Shown here: positions 25,394 through 38,600 of the stretch, piece by piece
Layout: the number at the start of each line of letters is the position of its first letter
How positions within the stretch are numbered: the first letter of the stretch is position 1
From: Tetranychus cinnabarinus
Taxonomy: Eukaryota; Arthropoda; Arachnida; Trombidiformes; Tetranychidae
NCBI GenBank assembly: GCA_022266195.1
Contig: WHVY01000007.1
Span: 3,100,001 to 3,164,000 of the forward strand
DNA: 64,000 bases
Reading direction: 5' to 3'
Made by a program: the position numbers and the translations under genes
Notes under the pieces: generated by a model
Seen by the model: only the letters and a program-made list of their open reading frames with translations
What the model was told of the DNA's origin: nothing
The model's database searches: none

Positions 25394-28300
25394 AAATGGT
25401 GAAATTTGATTTGAAGGTAATCACTCGCTTTCCCCTCTTTTTCATTTCCAACATTATCTGTGTATTGATAAATTTGCCATTTGGTTAACAATGAAGGGAA
25501 CACAATGAAGAGATGAAGAAGGAGAAACACCGAGGTTAATCATATTTCATTAACATGGTCTAATCACAAGGTTGACATTTGTGATTGGAAAAAGTCTTTG
25601 GTCATCAATCCCTTCAAATGCACCAGTTTACCTTGAATACAACATGAAATCCTTACTCATTGTACAAGGAACTACACTTTTCCCTCTTTATCAGTTTCTA
25701 CATTCATTTTTATTATATACTTGATTATTATTAATAATATCTGAATCACACAAAAAGGTAAAAAAAACAGACAGCCACAATTTCAATTGTTAGACCTTGG
25801 TTGAAACGAGACATTAACATTTTGTGTTTCCTTCCCTGTTTTACCTTGAATTTCCATGATTTCCGTGTTCGTCATAATCATGATCATAATCGTCTTCATT
25901 AAAAAAAGAGAGATGATCATCGCTGAAAAATTGAAACCCAATTAATTAACAAATGAAACGCGTTGGAAAGCAACTCATAAAACCAGGACAAGGAAACAAG
26001 ACTAATCCATGTTACACTGATGCCATAAAATAAACACTGAAATACAAATGCGATAAAGTAATAACAATAATCTCTTTGAGTGTTGAAATTAATCAACAAT
26101 TAGTAAATTATTTTTATATATAAATACGACTGCAAGTTGACCTTAAATAAGGCAGGAACGTTAACAGTTGAATCCTCACCTTGAACTTAAAATTGTAAAT
26201 GCACCGAATTTTTGATTAACATTTAAACAGTTCCATTTAAACACAATCAACAGCCAATTTAGAGTTGATTAAGGTCGATTCTAGGTTTGCAAATGGATAA
26301 CAATTAAATAGCTATTAATTTACAAATCATTACACATGTAAACAAAAGTCAATCCAGTCTTGTTTGATGTTCACTCAACGTAATAATCAATTGTGATCAT
26401 CATTTTTCATTCATCTCTCTTCCTCTTCTTCCTCTTCTGTCTACATCAGAATCAAGTCTGTCGATTCATCCTCCTTCATCTTTCTCTTTCTATCCTTGCT
26501 TTGATCCCATTTCACACGCTTAATTTAGATTAAAGATGGTGAGGCCTTCTGAGTTTAACCTCACGGAATTGGAATCCTTTTTTTTCAGGAATAGTTACTA
26601 TTGAGTTTCATGATGACGATGAATATAAGAAAGAGAAGAGAGAAGAAAAGATAGTCAACGAGTTACCTTTTGAAACATAAAAACAGTTTTTTTTCTCTAT
26701 CCAATCTTTGGTGTAGATTCAGATATTTAAGTGATTTGTCCTCAAATCATTCAAAGGATGATGAAAATGGTGTTCTAATAATAGTCAATTTACTGTTATT
26801 ATTTAAGGAGGAAGATGATGATTGTTTATAAGGCTGATAAACATGTGAACAAGATTGCGGTGAACATTTTAGGCAAGTTAACATTAAGGCCATTTTTGGT
26901 GGATCAAAATCAGGTAAAACATTTTAAACTGAATCATTTATAATTCAATGATTAGAACGGTCATGACCTAAACATTGTTATCATTAATAATTTCAATTAA
27001 TTCTCAAATTATCTCCCACTTGTTTCAATCTCAATAACCAAGTTTGACGAGCGACAAGTGACTTAAAAAAACAAAGAAACAACAATTGCTTGACAAACGG
27101 TCAACTTGACCTTACCAGAAATGAAACTAAAATAGACCAATAATAGGAAACAGATTCAATTAACTGTAACAATTTTACATTTATTTTAAACATGTTCAAC
27201 TTTCCAGGTAATTAAATCAATTTCCATTGATAGGTTTAGCTTTTGCTTTCATGGACATCACCTAACTCTTATCAGCTCATGGTGATTATTTTATCCATTT
27301 AATTTGCTATTTTATTGAAAGGCAAGAACGAGGTCTCAACAATCAATGGCAATTTACTAATGAAGGGTAAAACTTGGCTAAATCCTCAAAAACAAGGTCC
27401 TTCAACACCAAAAGTCTGGTTGCATGTTAACCTTTAAGACGTCCATTTTTAGGTTTAGCTGTACAATTGGTAATTACAGTAAATTTGCATTTATTTCAAT
27501 TTTAATTGTCTCTCTCTTTCTCTCCATTTGATCAATGGGTCAATGTTTTTAATCATGATCAATGAGTTTAATCAAATAATCAGTTAAAACGTTAGCCTTG
27601 GTGATCAACCTTATTACGCTTTCCCAATACATTGACATTGACTTGACGGTCATGATTTGATTAAACAAAAGGCTACTCATCCAGTATTCAGGTTTAGATG
27701 ATTTTCAAGAGGGAAATATAATGGTTTGTTTGGATTCAAATATAAACCTAATTGATTAGTGTTTAATTATTTAAATTCATTAGGATTTAATGAACAATTT
27801 AGGAGATGCTAAAAATGATGATTAATGCGATTATCTATTTAGATTGTGACTCTTCTTTTGTACGGTGAAAATGGATTGAATATAATTTTAATAACAATTA
27901 AAGCCTTTTTGGTTGACCTGTTATCACGTTGATTCTGGGTAACCCGGTAACCGTCTAAATGTTTGAACTAAAACTTAAATTGTTACCATCAAATAAGATG
28001 ATGATGATGATGATGATGAAGAAAAATGTTGATTAACAAATGACCTGGATGTTAATGCTTTTTGAAGAGGTTGAGAGAAAGTTACAATCAGTTAAACAAG
28101 TATGTGAACAGTAAATCATCAATAAACATCATTATAATCATCATAATCATCATCTTGTTTTGTTTTTGTCAAATTGATTAATACTGTCAAAGAAGCAAAT
28201 GAAGACGTAAAAAAAGACAAAGTCAAATGACAACTTAATGTGTACCAATTGATTGATTACCATTGTAATCGGTTTAACGGGAAAAACGCAAACAATTGAC

Positions 28301-28951
28301 CAATAAGGTAACTCTACAGCAACAAATCACCAACAAACGTTAATTGTTACATAGAAAGAAAAGGCAAAAACAAGAATTGATAATCACTTGTTAGGCTAAT
28401 TTATTGGTAACAAAAAGTATGGTTTAGTTTAAAAACCGATTAACTCAATATTTTTAGGTTAACCATTCAACATCATTTTCTGGTATATTATTGGGTTTAT
28501 CACAATATTCATATTTGTCAGCTTCTCTCTATTTCTGGTTAAATTGATATTTCTATAAATAATTTTACTGGTTTGGGTTTCTAATTAACCAGAAAATGAC
28601 CATTTTGTAAGGTAATGCACAGATTGAGATTTAACCAGTTTCTGGTTGTTGATTGAAAAACTGTATTAGATAATAGTTTATTAATGAACATATTGACTCA
28701 ACTGTTGGTTTATTTTAAAGGCAACAATTAACAGTAACCATGTAATCTAATCATTGGTTTTAAATAACAGATGAAACTTGATCAACTGAAAAATCACAAA
28801 GAAATTGATTGCTGTGTTTTTTCCTTGTAGCGTTAAACATGAACATGATTTAACAAGGAAACAATTGGAAAGCATTTTTGATAACTAGAGAAATTTGGTT
28901 TTAATCACAATTAGTTTGAGATTGGGTAAAGATTGAGACAAAAAGTTAACA

Positions 28952-29514
28952 ATGAAATCAATCCAGGAAAAGGGTAAAGTTGATGTTAACCATTTACGTT
29001 CATTAATTCTGTACACATTGATTTGTATCTTCATCTTATTGTGTTCAGTGTTGATTTTTTTAATGTTCATCAACATCTATCATCATTACAAGTTTCCAGA
29101 GATTCAAAGTCTTAACCATTATCGGCATAATCAATGGTATCACAATCAACAACGAAAACCAGATGGAATAATAATGAATGTTTTAACCAAACAAATTGAT
29201 CAACAAACATCAACACTTTCAACAACAATTGGCTCACCAACAGGCTCATCATCATCTGATTTAATCACAAGAACCCAAGGTTAGTTTTTGATTGGAAAGA
29301 GGCAAAAATTGAAAAAAAGTCTTGATTTATTGAAACTTGTAAATCAATGAGAAATAATTTCTTGCATTGTTTTAATCATTCCTTATCAACAGGGATTGTG
29401 ATCAAACCTTACATGGAGCAAGGAGTAGAGAGTTATGTTCAAAGTGTTTTGGAATCGACATTTAAAACAACGAAGGAGTTAATTGATCAAAGGAGGAATC
29501 CAGCAATTAACTAA
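28952..29514 (+). CDS. small single-pass membrane protein, function unknown
   Basis: Two exons, 28952-29279 and 29393-29514 (donor caag|gttagt, acceptor caacag|ggatt, phase 1), encode 149 residues. A short basic N-terminus (MKSIQEKGKVDVNHLRS) is followed by one strong hydrophobic segment at about 18-42 (LILYTLICIFILLCSVLIFL). Then comes a His/Asn/Gln-rich, Ser/Thr-rich region and a C-terminal stretch predicted helical by composition (ESYVQSVLESTFKTTKELID). This reads as a type II or signal-anchored protein. I recognise no family. The start ATG follows a purine-rich aacaATG context, and the splice restores the frame cleanly, which argues for a real gene. Confidence 0.5.
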
Positions 29515-30369
29515 TGACTGTCAATGAGTGTCATCACCAGGAATTGATATTCACCTTTTAAACACATTACATAATTTTCATGCCTTTTTACAATTTAACA
29601 CAAAAGTAGGATCATCATGATTCTGTAATCAACTTGAAGGACAAACAATTGTTTTGATTTACCAATAATCACGCAACATTGCAATGATTAACAAATACAA
29701 TTAAAGGCTAGCCACAAGATTAACAAGATGAAGGTTTAAATGGTGTAAAGGGATTGGTAAAAATCAATGAAAGTTTTGATCTGTTCAAGTCTTCAGCTTT
29801 CAACTGGAAGATTAATTTATAACAGATTGCACTTTTAACCAGGAAAAGCAAACACATCTCGAGTTATTATTATTACAATGGGAAAAATATGAGAAGTGGA
29901 TTTAACTGTAACCTAAATAATGAAAGCAAAAATTAGATTAAAATATACCCAAAAAAAGGTTAATGATGAGTTGAGATGGAGCAAAAAGAATTGATAAGTC
30001 AAATTTAAAAACAATAACGAGGTCATAAATAAAATCAAATGAATATCGATTTAATCGATTGTAAAGTTTGAAGGTAATGATGATAATAATAATGATGATG
30101 TTGATGAACATTATTAGAAGTTGAAAATATTCAGAGGAAAAAGAAGCCAAAACTAGGTTGATTGAGAGATGGAAATGTAACCATTTATTTATCTTGGTAA
30201 CTTTTTGGGCTATTTTTCTGGTTCCTACAGAGACTGAGTAATTTTAGAGTAGGTCAAAGCTTAACCAAAAAGGTCTTAACTGTTTTCCTTTTTTCTATTG
30301 ACATTTACTGTGAGTATGTGACCTTTCAAGGCAAAGTTAAGTCTTGGGTCAAAGTACTTTTTGAAAGCA

Positions 30370-30690
30370 GTCAGGTTCGATATAAGCATTTGTCTCATAT
30401 CGATATTTCCACATCGAAGGCTTACCCATCGATACATCAAACAATATCAAAAAATCTTAAGCATTGAAGGTTGACTTTACTGACTGAAATGCTTCAGAGT
30501 CAGAGTCACATATGAACATGTTTTTCATTTGGAATCGTATTCGAGATGGAAAAGATTGTTCATGGAAAAAGGAGTAAATTTGGAAAATTAATGTTCGAAC
30601 TTGTACGATCTTTTCTATGTGTATTTATATCGATAGCATATCGAAGTCAATATGTTTGCTCGTGAAAAAATATCGATTGATTCGATACAT
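30370..30690. promoter_or_regulatory. cluster of TATCGATA (DRE-like) sites
   Basis: Two perfect TATCGATA octamers (30398-30405 and 30628-30635) plus about seven near matches (tcgata, atcgaa, atcgat) lie in 320 bp of otherwise CpG-poor DNA. In insects this octamer binds DREF and marks housekeeping promoters. An AAGATGGCG motif at 30848-30856 lies just downstream. No gene start is obvious nearby, so this may be a promoter of an unannotated transcript or an enhancer. Confidence 0.35.
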
Positions 30691-33600
30691 CATCACATCT
30701 CTAGGTCAAAGGTAACCTCTGAAAGGGAGAAACCCAAGTCTATGGAGTTACCTTGAGGTTATCGTCTTATGTTTCTTTATTTCTTTCCTATTTTTTCTTC
30801 TCTTTTTCAGTCCCTTCTTCTCATCATCATATTGGAAGAGAAAGAGAAAGATGGCGATAAATAATGAAAGTGAGATTCTCTCGTACAAGAAGAATAATAA
30901 AAAGACCAAAAACCATTATACAATTGTTGACCTGGTTCCTCTTTTTATCACTTACTTTTTCATCTCTAGATCTTTTTCATCTTCTCAAGGTTTGTGTCTT
31001 TTCATCTTCTTCCATATCAACATCTTCCATCGTCTCTCTCTTTGAGTTGCCCTTTTCTGGGTCCTTTTTTACCTTTTCACTGCATTTTATTTTCTCGCCT
31101 TTTTAACCTTCGCGTTGTTACTTCAATCATTTGGTCAACTTGATAGTGATAAAGATACACAATTATTATTGTCAAGATTTTGTCACTTGTTAGGTTAACC
31201 ATTTTAAAAGGTAAAGTGAATGTTGTTTATGTTTTTCTAGCTTCTCCTTTGAACATTGAACACATTTTCCAATAAAAGATTTACAGTGATTTCCAGATAA
31301 CGGGAGTTGCTATTTAACTCTAATTTAATTTACTTTCGTGAAATATCAATCAACTCGAGAATCAAGCAATTATAATTTTAGGCCAAATCGATATATTAAA
31401 CAAGATTGAAAATCATCGAGTGGCCGACAAATGGTGAACAAAATTTCCACCTATTCCCATTATCTGGCACATCACTGTATATTTGTTGGTTTGACTGCAA
31501 CATTTTTAAATTGTAAATACAAAAATGAGTCAAATTAAAAATGATCAATCTAAATTGTTTTGATGTCAAATTGTTGGTTTCTCATATATCCAACCTTGAA
31601 CCTGGTTTAAATAATCATGAAAATCATTAGACTTAAACAATCTAAATCAGGGTCAAGAATTAAGCAGCATTTTTATAAGCAAATCAATGTGTCAGCCTTT
31701 TCTTTACATCAACACCAAAAAAACTGAACACACATAACAGCTAATAGACAAAGCTGATTGTTTAACAAACATTATTTAAATTGAACAATTAATTGACATC
31801 TTCAACCTGATTAAACGGAACACACACAGAATCATCCTAAAATTAATAAATGATTAAAAGATAATGATTAAACAATGAGAAAACAATCTTTACCAGATTT
31901 CAGGGTTTCTTTTACAAATAACCAAATCTCTTTACATAAAGCATCTGAAAGGGTCACAAAGGGATCACCAGTGGGTTAAGATGTTGCCCATTCTGGTTCA
32001 ACAATTGTTCAAGCCTAAATATGTCGACTACTTAAATTGAAATCATCATTGACCTGACCCAGGATTCACTGACTGTACATTTTGGGTTTCACAATTGACA
32101 CAAAGTGTATAGCAAAAATTGTATTAATGATGACCTGCTTTGAACCAAAAAACCTCACCCTCTTTTTTTTGTTGTATTATCATTACAATTGACTATTAGG
32201 TTTTTTAACAATATATTTATAATGGTAAAATATATTAATACTTAACCCAATTAACTTGATCTCAACGAAACAATTAATCTAAAAGTTAACAATATTTGAC
32301 TAAATAATAAGCAGCCAACGGTTTGTTAAACAATTGATTGAAAAGCTTGACAAAATTGTAGCAACAATTAGATGATAATTAGGTAAGAAGTGACCTTTTC
32401 TGGTTAAACCATCAAACTATCGTTTGGGTTTAGATCATTATAACAAGATTGATTAAATGGATTCAATTTAAAGATTGATTAATCTGCTGATTAGGTTTTA
32501 GTGATTGACTAGTTAACCTGAAAATCTGGTGCAACAGAATTTGAAAATTAACAGTGAAAAATATATATGATTATGTTGACAGTTGACTGTTAATTAATAG
32601 CAAACTGTTTTCTGATCAAATTAAATGTTCACAATTAATTAATGGAACAACCAGAAATGAGAAAAATAGATTAAAAGATGACGTCAGGTAAAAGTCTATT
32701 CTTACTTTTCCAGTGATAATCTAAATTGTTTGATGAGTTAACATACAAATCAATAGACGACACTTAATTGTGTTCAATGGTTTTACAGTAATATTATCAT
32801 CTCTTGTTGATAGTTACTTTTAACAGCAATAATCAAGGTTGACAGTTTGGCAAGATTAACTCTTTTTCATGATCGTTTTTCATGATTGTTTTAGTAATTG
32901 TTGTTAATAAGTTTTCATTATTAAAGACCTACAAAAACAAAGCAACAAAAAAACTTCATTAACATGGTGAGATATGGTTGAACAAATTGTTTCCAGTTTA
33001 ACCTCAAATCAACTTTTGGGTCCTTTTTTGTCTCTCACTCAAATGTATTGATGATGATGTAGTAAAGTTTATCAATGTCATCAAAATTAAAGTTAACCTT
33101 CAAATTGACATAAAAAACACAATAATCAAAATTAGAGGCTATTTTTTTGTTTCTCTCAGGTTAAGCAAAATTCAGTTTGATTCATTAATACATGTGATAA
33201 TGGAGACATGTTATTGGTTTAGTTTTAAGGATTATCTTCACAATTTAGTTGATCATTTGAAATTGTAAAAAGACTAATAAATTAACAATGATTTAAGTGA
33301 ATAATGTTAATGTTAAAAGGAAGTTAAAAATTGGTAATTAAGATATAATTAATTTACGCAATCTTCTAATAGGGAAAAGTTTGGTAGAAATGCAAGTTTA
33401 CATTCAATTTTCAATAATAGTTAAGATGGTATTAAAATGAATTAGTTATTGAAATTGAACTCAACTAGGACAAAATTAAATGATCATGAATCAAATGTTT
33501 TTTCCCTTAATTTGGTTAAATTGTTAATTTTAAGACAAATGTAACACAAGATTAAAAGTGAATTGAATATTAGTCAACCAAAATCATCCTCAAAGTTGAC

Positions 33601-33799
33601 ATTGATTTGAAATTTAAATATAATAAAAAAAATAGTTTACGTTTGAAATTAGATTAAAATGACCATTAATTAAGTGTTTAAAGATGAGTTTACATCTTCT
33701 CGAAATTAAAAGGTAAAAAAAACTTATCATTTTAACGTTATTAAAGTAATTTTGCAGCTTTTTTAATCAACATTCAATGCTTACATAAATGTACAGAGA

Positions 33800-34015
33800 A
33801 AAGCAAAGAGGAAGAAAGAAAGAAAGAAAGAAAAGAGAGAAAGAAAGAAAGAGAGCGGGTGGGTGGGTAAGCTTCATATTGAAGTTTGTATGTGGCGAGG
33901 TGGGGCGTGTATGTGTATGTAAACGTACGTACGTATAGATGTGTATGGTATGTGTGTGTATAAGTGCATGTGCAATATGTGTTGTTGTTGTTGTTGTAGT
34001 TGGATGCTGTTGCTT
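33800..34015. repeat. simple-repeat block in the SPOP 3' UTR
   Basis: (GAAA)n, then (GGGT)n, (GTAC)n, (TGTG)n and (TGT)n/(GTT)n tracts run back to back. On the SPOP mRNA this reads as CAACAA, CACA and CUUUCUUU runs within 250 nt of the stop codon. Such tracts could bind RNA-binding proteins; no function is shown. Confidence 0.7.
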
Positions 34016-34045
34016 TGAAAAATTGATACAGTAGGTTTAAATATA

Positions 34046-35173
34046 TTAAGATTGCTTGATCCGTTTCCTTGGTGGACCAATTGGAGGTATTTGTTGGGTA
34101 GCAAGAGCTCTAAATGCTTCTGCTATCAGATGAGGTTGTCTGGTTATCATAGTTTTCCACCCTTGCGTTTCCATAACATCAGTGGCATGTGTGTTTATAA
34201 AGTCTATGGCATGAGCTTTAAGTTGACTTGCACTATGCATATCCGCTAAAATAAGAACTTCGGCAGCCGTTTCAACTGATAAATTGGAACATAATGCTTC
34301 TTCACACATTACTTTCAATCTTTCGAGATCGTATTTGTCTGCAGCAGCTAGAAGGTCATCTGCCATCTTTCCCAAATTAGATGATTTACCGGTATAAATA
34401 AAATTCAACATTTCTCCTAATACTTCATGATTTATATCGGTTATTTCAACTCGGTTTTGTTTGCTTTCCTCTAAATTATGTTCAAACATAGCGGCAAAAA
34501 CGGGTGACCTTGCTGCTAATATAGCTTTGTGTGCAAGAAATTCCTTTCCATTAACACTTAAAATGACGTCACTAAATCGATGGTTTTCAAATAAATTGCC
34601 AAGATCATCAGAGAGTCGGCATTCAGGTACTTTGAATTGAATTGCGTTATTTTGTCCTGCAATGTTCACTGAATCAGCAACAACGCTTACTTCACAATAT
34701 AAGGTTAATTTATCTTCAGGTAATAAACCATTGGCTTCATCGAGTAAAAAGTCACGTCTGATGAATTTTTTGAAACCCCAGTCTTTACCTTGAACAAATC
34801 TGTAGGCTCTTTGACTTTCCATGGCTTTGGTTTCTTCCCGTTTAGCGTTTAATATTGAGAACTTGAATTTGGCTCTTACTTCTGATTTATTGCAAGAGAC
34901 AAGAAGAAGATATAGAGACAGGTAATCTTTACTTTCCTCGTCGAGTCCTTTGGGGTTTACTCGTAAACACCATCTAAGTTTATCATTGGCTCCGGCTGAG
35001 AATGTTGAGCTTTTCAGAACTTCACCCATCTCTTCACGACAAAAACTAAAATTATTTATGGTCCACATATATGAAAATTTAATCACTTTGACTTGAGTAT
35101 AACACCAGCTCTCAGCTACTGGAGTATTAGCCTCATTAGAGGCTGGTGGTGATGGTGGTCTAGACGCCGCCAT
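34046..35173 (-). CDS. SPOP: SPOP, speckle-type POZ protein (MATH-BTB), intronless
   Basis: A single 375-residue frame, one residue longer than human SPOP. The N-terminus is Pro/Ser-rich. The MATH domain (about 30-165) has KFSYMWTINNFSFCREEMGE, LRVNPKGLDEESKDYLSLYL and QRAYRFVQGKDWGFKKFIRR nearly identical to the vertebrate protein. The BTB/POZ domain (about 190-295) has FLAHKAILAARSPVFAAMFE, followed by a BACK-like segment with MADDLLAAADKYDLERLKVM. The C-terminus GPPRKRIKQS is a nuclear-localisation tail. SPOP (roadkill in flies) recruits substrates to the CUL3-RBX1 ubiquitin ligase in nuclear speckles. Vertebrate SPOP has many introns; this one has none, suggesting intron loss or a retrocopy. 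XPO5a follows upstream on the same strand, its stop 516 bp from the SPOP ATG. Confidence 0.97.
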   Translation of the reverse strand: MAASRPPSPPASNEANTPVAESWCYTQVKVIKFSYMWTINNFSFCREEMGEVLKSSTFSAGANDKLRWCLRVNPKGLDEESKDYLSLYLLLVSCNKSEVRAKFKFSILNAKREETKAMESQRAYRFVQGKDWGFKKFIRRDFLLDEANGLLPEDKLTLYCEVSVVADSVNIAGQNNAIQFKVPECRLSDDLGNLFENHRFSDVILSVNGKEFLAHKAILAARSPVFAAMFEHNLEESKQNRVEITDINHEVLGEMLNFIYTGKSSNLGKMADDLLAAADKYDLERLKVMCEEALCSNLSVETAAEVLILADMHSASQLKAHAIDFINTHATDVMETQGWKTMITRQPHLIAEAFRALATQQIPPIGPPRKRIKQS

Positions 35174-35688
35174 ACTTTTTTTAAATTAATATTAATAAAT
35201 TTTCTTTAAATAAAAAAAATAATACACAATAACTATATTTATTTAAAAATGATAGTAGTCACACTAATATAAATACAAAATTTAAGTTCACAACTAATTC
35301 AGGCAACAATCAATAACAGAGTAAGACTAAAGACAAAGGTGGTTCAGAAAAAGGAAGCTTGCGAAGTTAGATACAGGTCCAGGTATTCAGATACCAAGTA
35401 TTGATCCGAAAACCGTATTCGCGTAATTATCCGGATAGTTTTCGTGGCCATTAAATATAAGTTTTTTAATCATTTTTTATTAATTGAATTTTATTTTGTA
35501 CTTTTCAGCTATTTTCAAAGGTTTTCATAACAAAACAAAGACTATAACATCGTTTTTAAATGTTGAAAAAATAACAAAAATATAATTTTAACTGAGCTTT
35601 TGAGAGACGGAAGGCTTTTAGGAGAGTTGATTATAAATTTCAAATTTACAAAATATCTACTGCTTTTAATTCACGAGATGACTCACAA
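35174..35688. other. SPOP upstream region / XPO5a 3' flank
   Basis: The first ~150 bp are duplicated near 22358-22508 and should include the SPOP leader and core promoter. The part nearest XPO5a (35580-35688) is homologous to the XPO5b 3' flank (44700-44830), i.e. conserved 3' UTR of the exportin pair. Confidence 0.6.
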
Positions 35689-38600
35689 TTACCTAAAAAG
35701 TTCATAAAAATATAAAGTCTTATCATTGAAAACATCTGTTGTTTTTTTCCGTCTTGGAGTTGAAATTGAATTTCCTCCTCTGTCTTGGGGGTTTCTCCCA
35801 ATTTTGGATAAGCTTTTACCGATTATTGGATCTAAAAGCTCTTCTAACGCTTCTCGTTTACTTTTTTGAACATTTTTAGTTTTTGGTGGGTTACGAATCC
35901 ATTTTTTTTCGAATTGAACCCATTTTTCGATATTTCCATCCGATAATTTGATGAGATCATGTTTAACAGAGTTAAATTTCATCGGGAGTATTAAGCTTTC
36001 ATAAATAGTGGATATCAACTGCAAGCATATTCCGCGATTTAGCTCGTATTCACCAAAATATCCTAAAGCTTTACAAATATTTTCTAGCAAAAATAGACAG
36101 TCTGATGGATTACGGACCATGGTATGTTCAATTAGACGAGTAAGAACGACTTCACACAGAGAACCAGCTTTCCATGAAACTGTTGAGTCTGGCCAATTTA
36201 AACATTGAAAACAAATCTGAGTAATGATGCTGGGCAAATTTTTAATGAGGTAATCTCCAAGGTAAGAGGCGCTTTGCTCAACTGGTTTGTTATTTTGTTC
36301 ATCTGTTTCTCTTGAATCAAAATCATCTTCATCTATCAGATTTTCGGGCTTTCGGTTACTTTTGGAGGATAAAATTAAACACCTTAGGATACTGACAAAG
36401 TCCAGTGCAAGATCTCGACTAGCTTTTTCTTCAACGATCTCACGTCCAATGTCAGTTTTCTCTTCAATACATTCTTGTTCACAAATAATTTTCATAGAAA
36501 TATCTATTCTGGTGAAAAGAACGGGTAAAACTTGCTTAACAAACGGTGAAAACGTCTTCTCAAAATCATCTATATCGTTAAAACGAAAATTTTTGAAGAA
36601 TGGTTTCAAAAAAACTCGAATCACTCTTCTCAACATCATATCAGGAAGATTTTCAAAGCCAGCCAACGCTAAGGTGATGTTGTTAAATTCCAAATATAGC
36701 TCGGGAGTGATTAAAGAATAAGCAGCCCCAATAGCTGAGTAGCAATAGTCTTGAAAATTCAAAAAAAATTTCTGCATCCGTAAGGCTGGACTTTTAGATG
36801 GGTTACAATCTTCATTATCTTCATGACTAGTACCAAGGATTTCCAAAAAAGTAAGATAATCTCTTTCAGTGATAGGAGCGAAAACAGTTGAGCGATAATC
36901 AGCATGGCAAATCATCATCATTTCTTGATTCCAAAGAGAATTTAGATGAGACAATAGCTTACAGAGGGGATTCATCATTGCCAAAACAGGAGCATGGAGA
37001 ACTTCTTTTTTTCGTACTCGTTTGAGAAGACCCAATAGAGTTGATATGACATGCATTAATTGAGCACGAGTTTGTCTTTTGAAATCAAAATCACAAGGAG
37101 ACGTATCCAGCCCAACAGACGAGATAAAAGTTACAGGAGTAAGATCACAATCGAGAATCCATTTTATCGGCTCCAGAAGTTCATTTACAAACAATGTTTG
37201 GCGAGCAGGATCCTCGAAACAGTTTGAAAGTATCATTAATCCCTCGTTGAGAGCACAAATTTCGTTTTGACTGGCTTCTATATTAACAGCGAATGTTGCA
37301 TGGATACGATCCTTTAACTGGTCAAAAGCTGGGAGTAATATTGCAGAATACCTTCTTGTTATTCTGATGAATAAAGAACAGGCGATATGCCTGAGATTTC
37401 TAACAGAGTTACTTCGATTATCACTGTTCTCTCCGGGAAGTTCATAACCAGCCATTTTAAATATTTTTTCCAGCAGCGTGTCGATCAAACTAGGATCTAA
37501 AGAAAGAGAATGAGGGATGAAAATAGTCAAGGCGATCGCACATGAAATCTGACAACATAATATCTCAACTGCAACATCACTTTCATCAGATTTTACCAGC
37601 ACATCAAGAAGGGGAGATCCTTGTTGATGATGCAACGAAACATCCGTTAGATGATTACACACAGCTCCCAATATGCTTGCTGTGATTTTCCATTCAGCAA
37701 TGGAAGCGTTTTCCCTTTTCATTTGAGTCGTCATCAAAAGAATTGATGCAAAATTGAAACAAATATCTTCACGATACACAGTCAGAGATCGCACAAGATC
37801 AACTAATTCAGCCTTAAACTTTATATAGAAAACATCATAGTCTTCTTCGTCACCGAACTCCATACGAATTGAAGGATCACCAAAGGGTCGTTTAAATAAT
37901 TTTGTGCATATAAATGACAGCATACTTGTTATTAATGATGCATTGATTAAACTTTGAAGCTCTTTACTTTTAGCCAAATCTCTCCAAAATTGAAGAACAA
38001 AAGCATTTAGAATATAATTATCTATACAAAAAAGCGAATGCATTTTTTGAATGTATATTTGCCAGGTTTCCGTGGGAACTTGTTTTAAGGAATGGAGTTG
38101 AATTGCTGTCTGTCCCATCATGGTTACAACACTAAAAACCCTTTTAGCAAGAGAGAAATGGTCATTGGAGAAGTTGTTGACGTTAATTTTTGGTCTGACC
38201 AAATCGACGCATTTGAAAATGGAGGTTACATTTTTCGGACAAAAAAGTTTCATTATAATCAAACAGTCTTTTTCTGAAACTTTGCGAAATAGACACGTTA
38301 ACAGACAGTCTGTTGCTTGCTTTATTATACGCAATTGTTCTCGATGTCGGGCAGGATCAATGTCAGTACCTAAAATATCACACAAAAAAACCAATAAATT
38401 TTCATCAAATTTGTACCATTCTAAGAAAGTGGACAAAGTTTGGAGAGCTGCGAAACACAAATCACAATCACCAGAAGCGAAACATTCACCAATATAATTT
38501 AAAATTGCAGGATATTTAGATTTCAATTCAACTGTCATATCTTTTCGTCGTTTACCCTTTGAAGGAGAGCAAAAAATTCCTAATTCTTCTGATAGCCTTC

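Larger units (their letters stand above)
24749..28951. other. intergenic region
   Basis: It contains the exportin-pseudogene leader (24749 to about 24900), the TTAGG-bearing MITE at 25121-25393, GAT microsatellites (27990-28020) and AT-rich spacer. I see no exon I can support. Confidence 0.6.
29515..34045. other. intergenic region between the small membrane-protein gene and SPOP
   Basis: AT-rich spacer with one distinctive patch at 30370-30690 (clustered TATCGATA-like sites). It ends in SPOP 3' UTR sequence rich in simple repeats. No exon supported. Confidence 0.55.

Noticed and set aside
30851..31045. Open frame starting at AAGATGGCG
   Set aside because: It is low in complexity (Ser/Phe/Lys), with no recognised family; a possible donor near its end has no acceptor partner I can find.
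36008..36208. Open frames antisense to XPO5a, and the matching one antisense to XPO5b (44180-44380)
   Set aside because: They are conserved only because the exportin coding strand is conserved there; shadows of the real genes.
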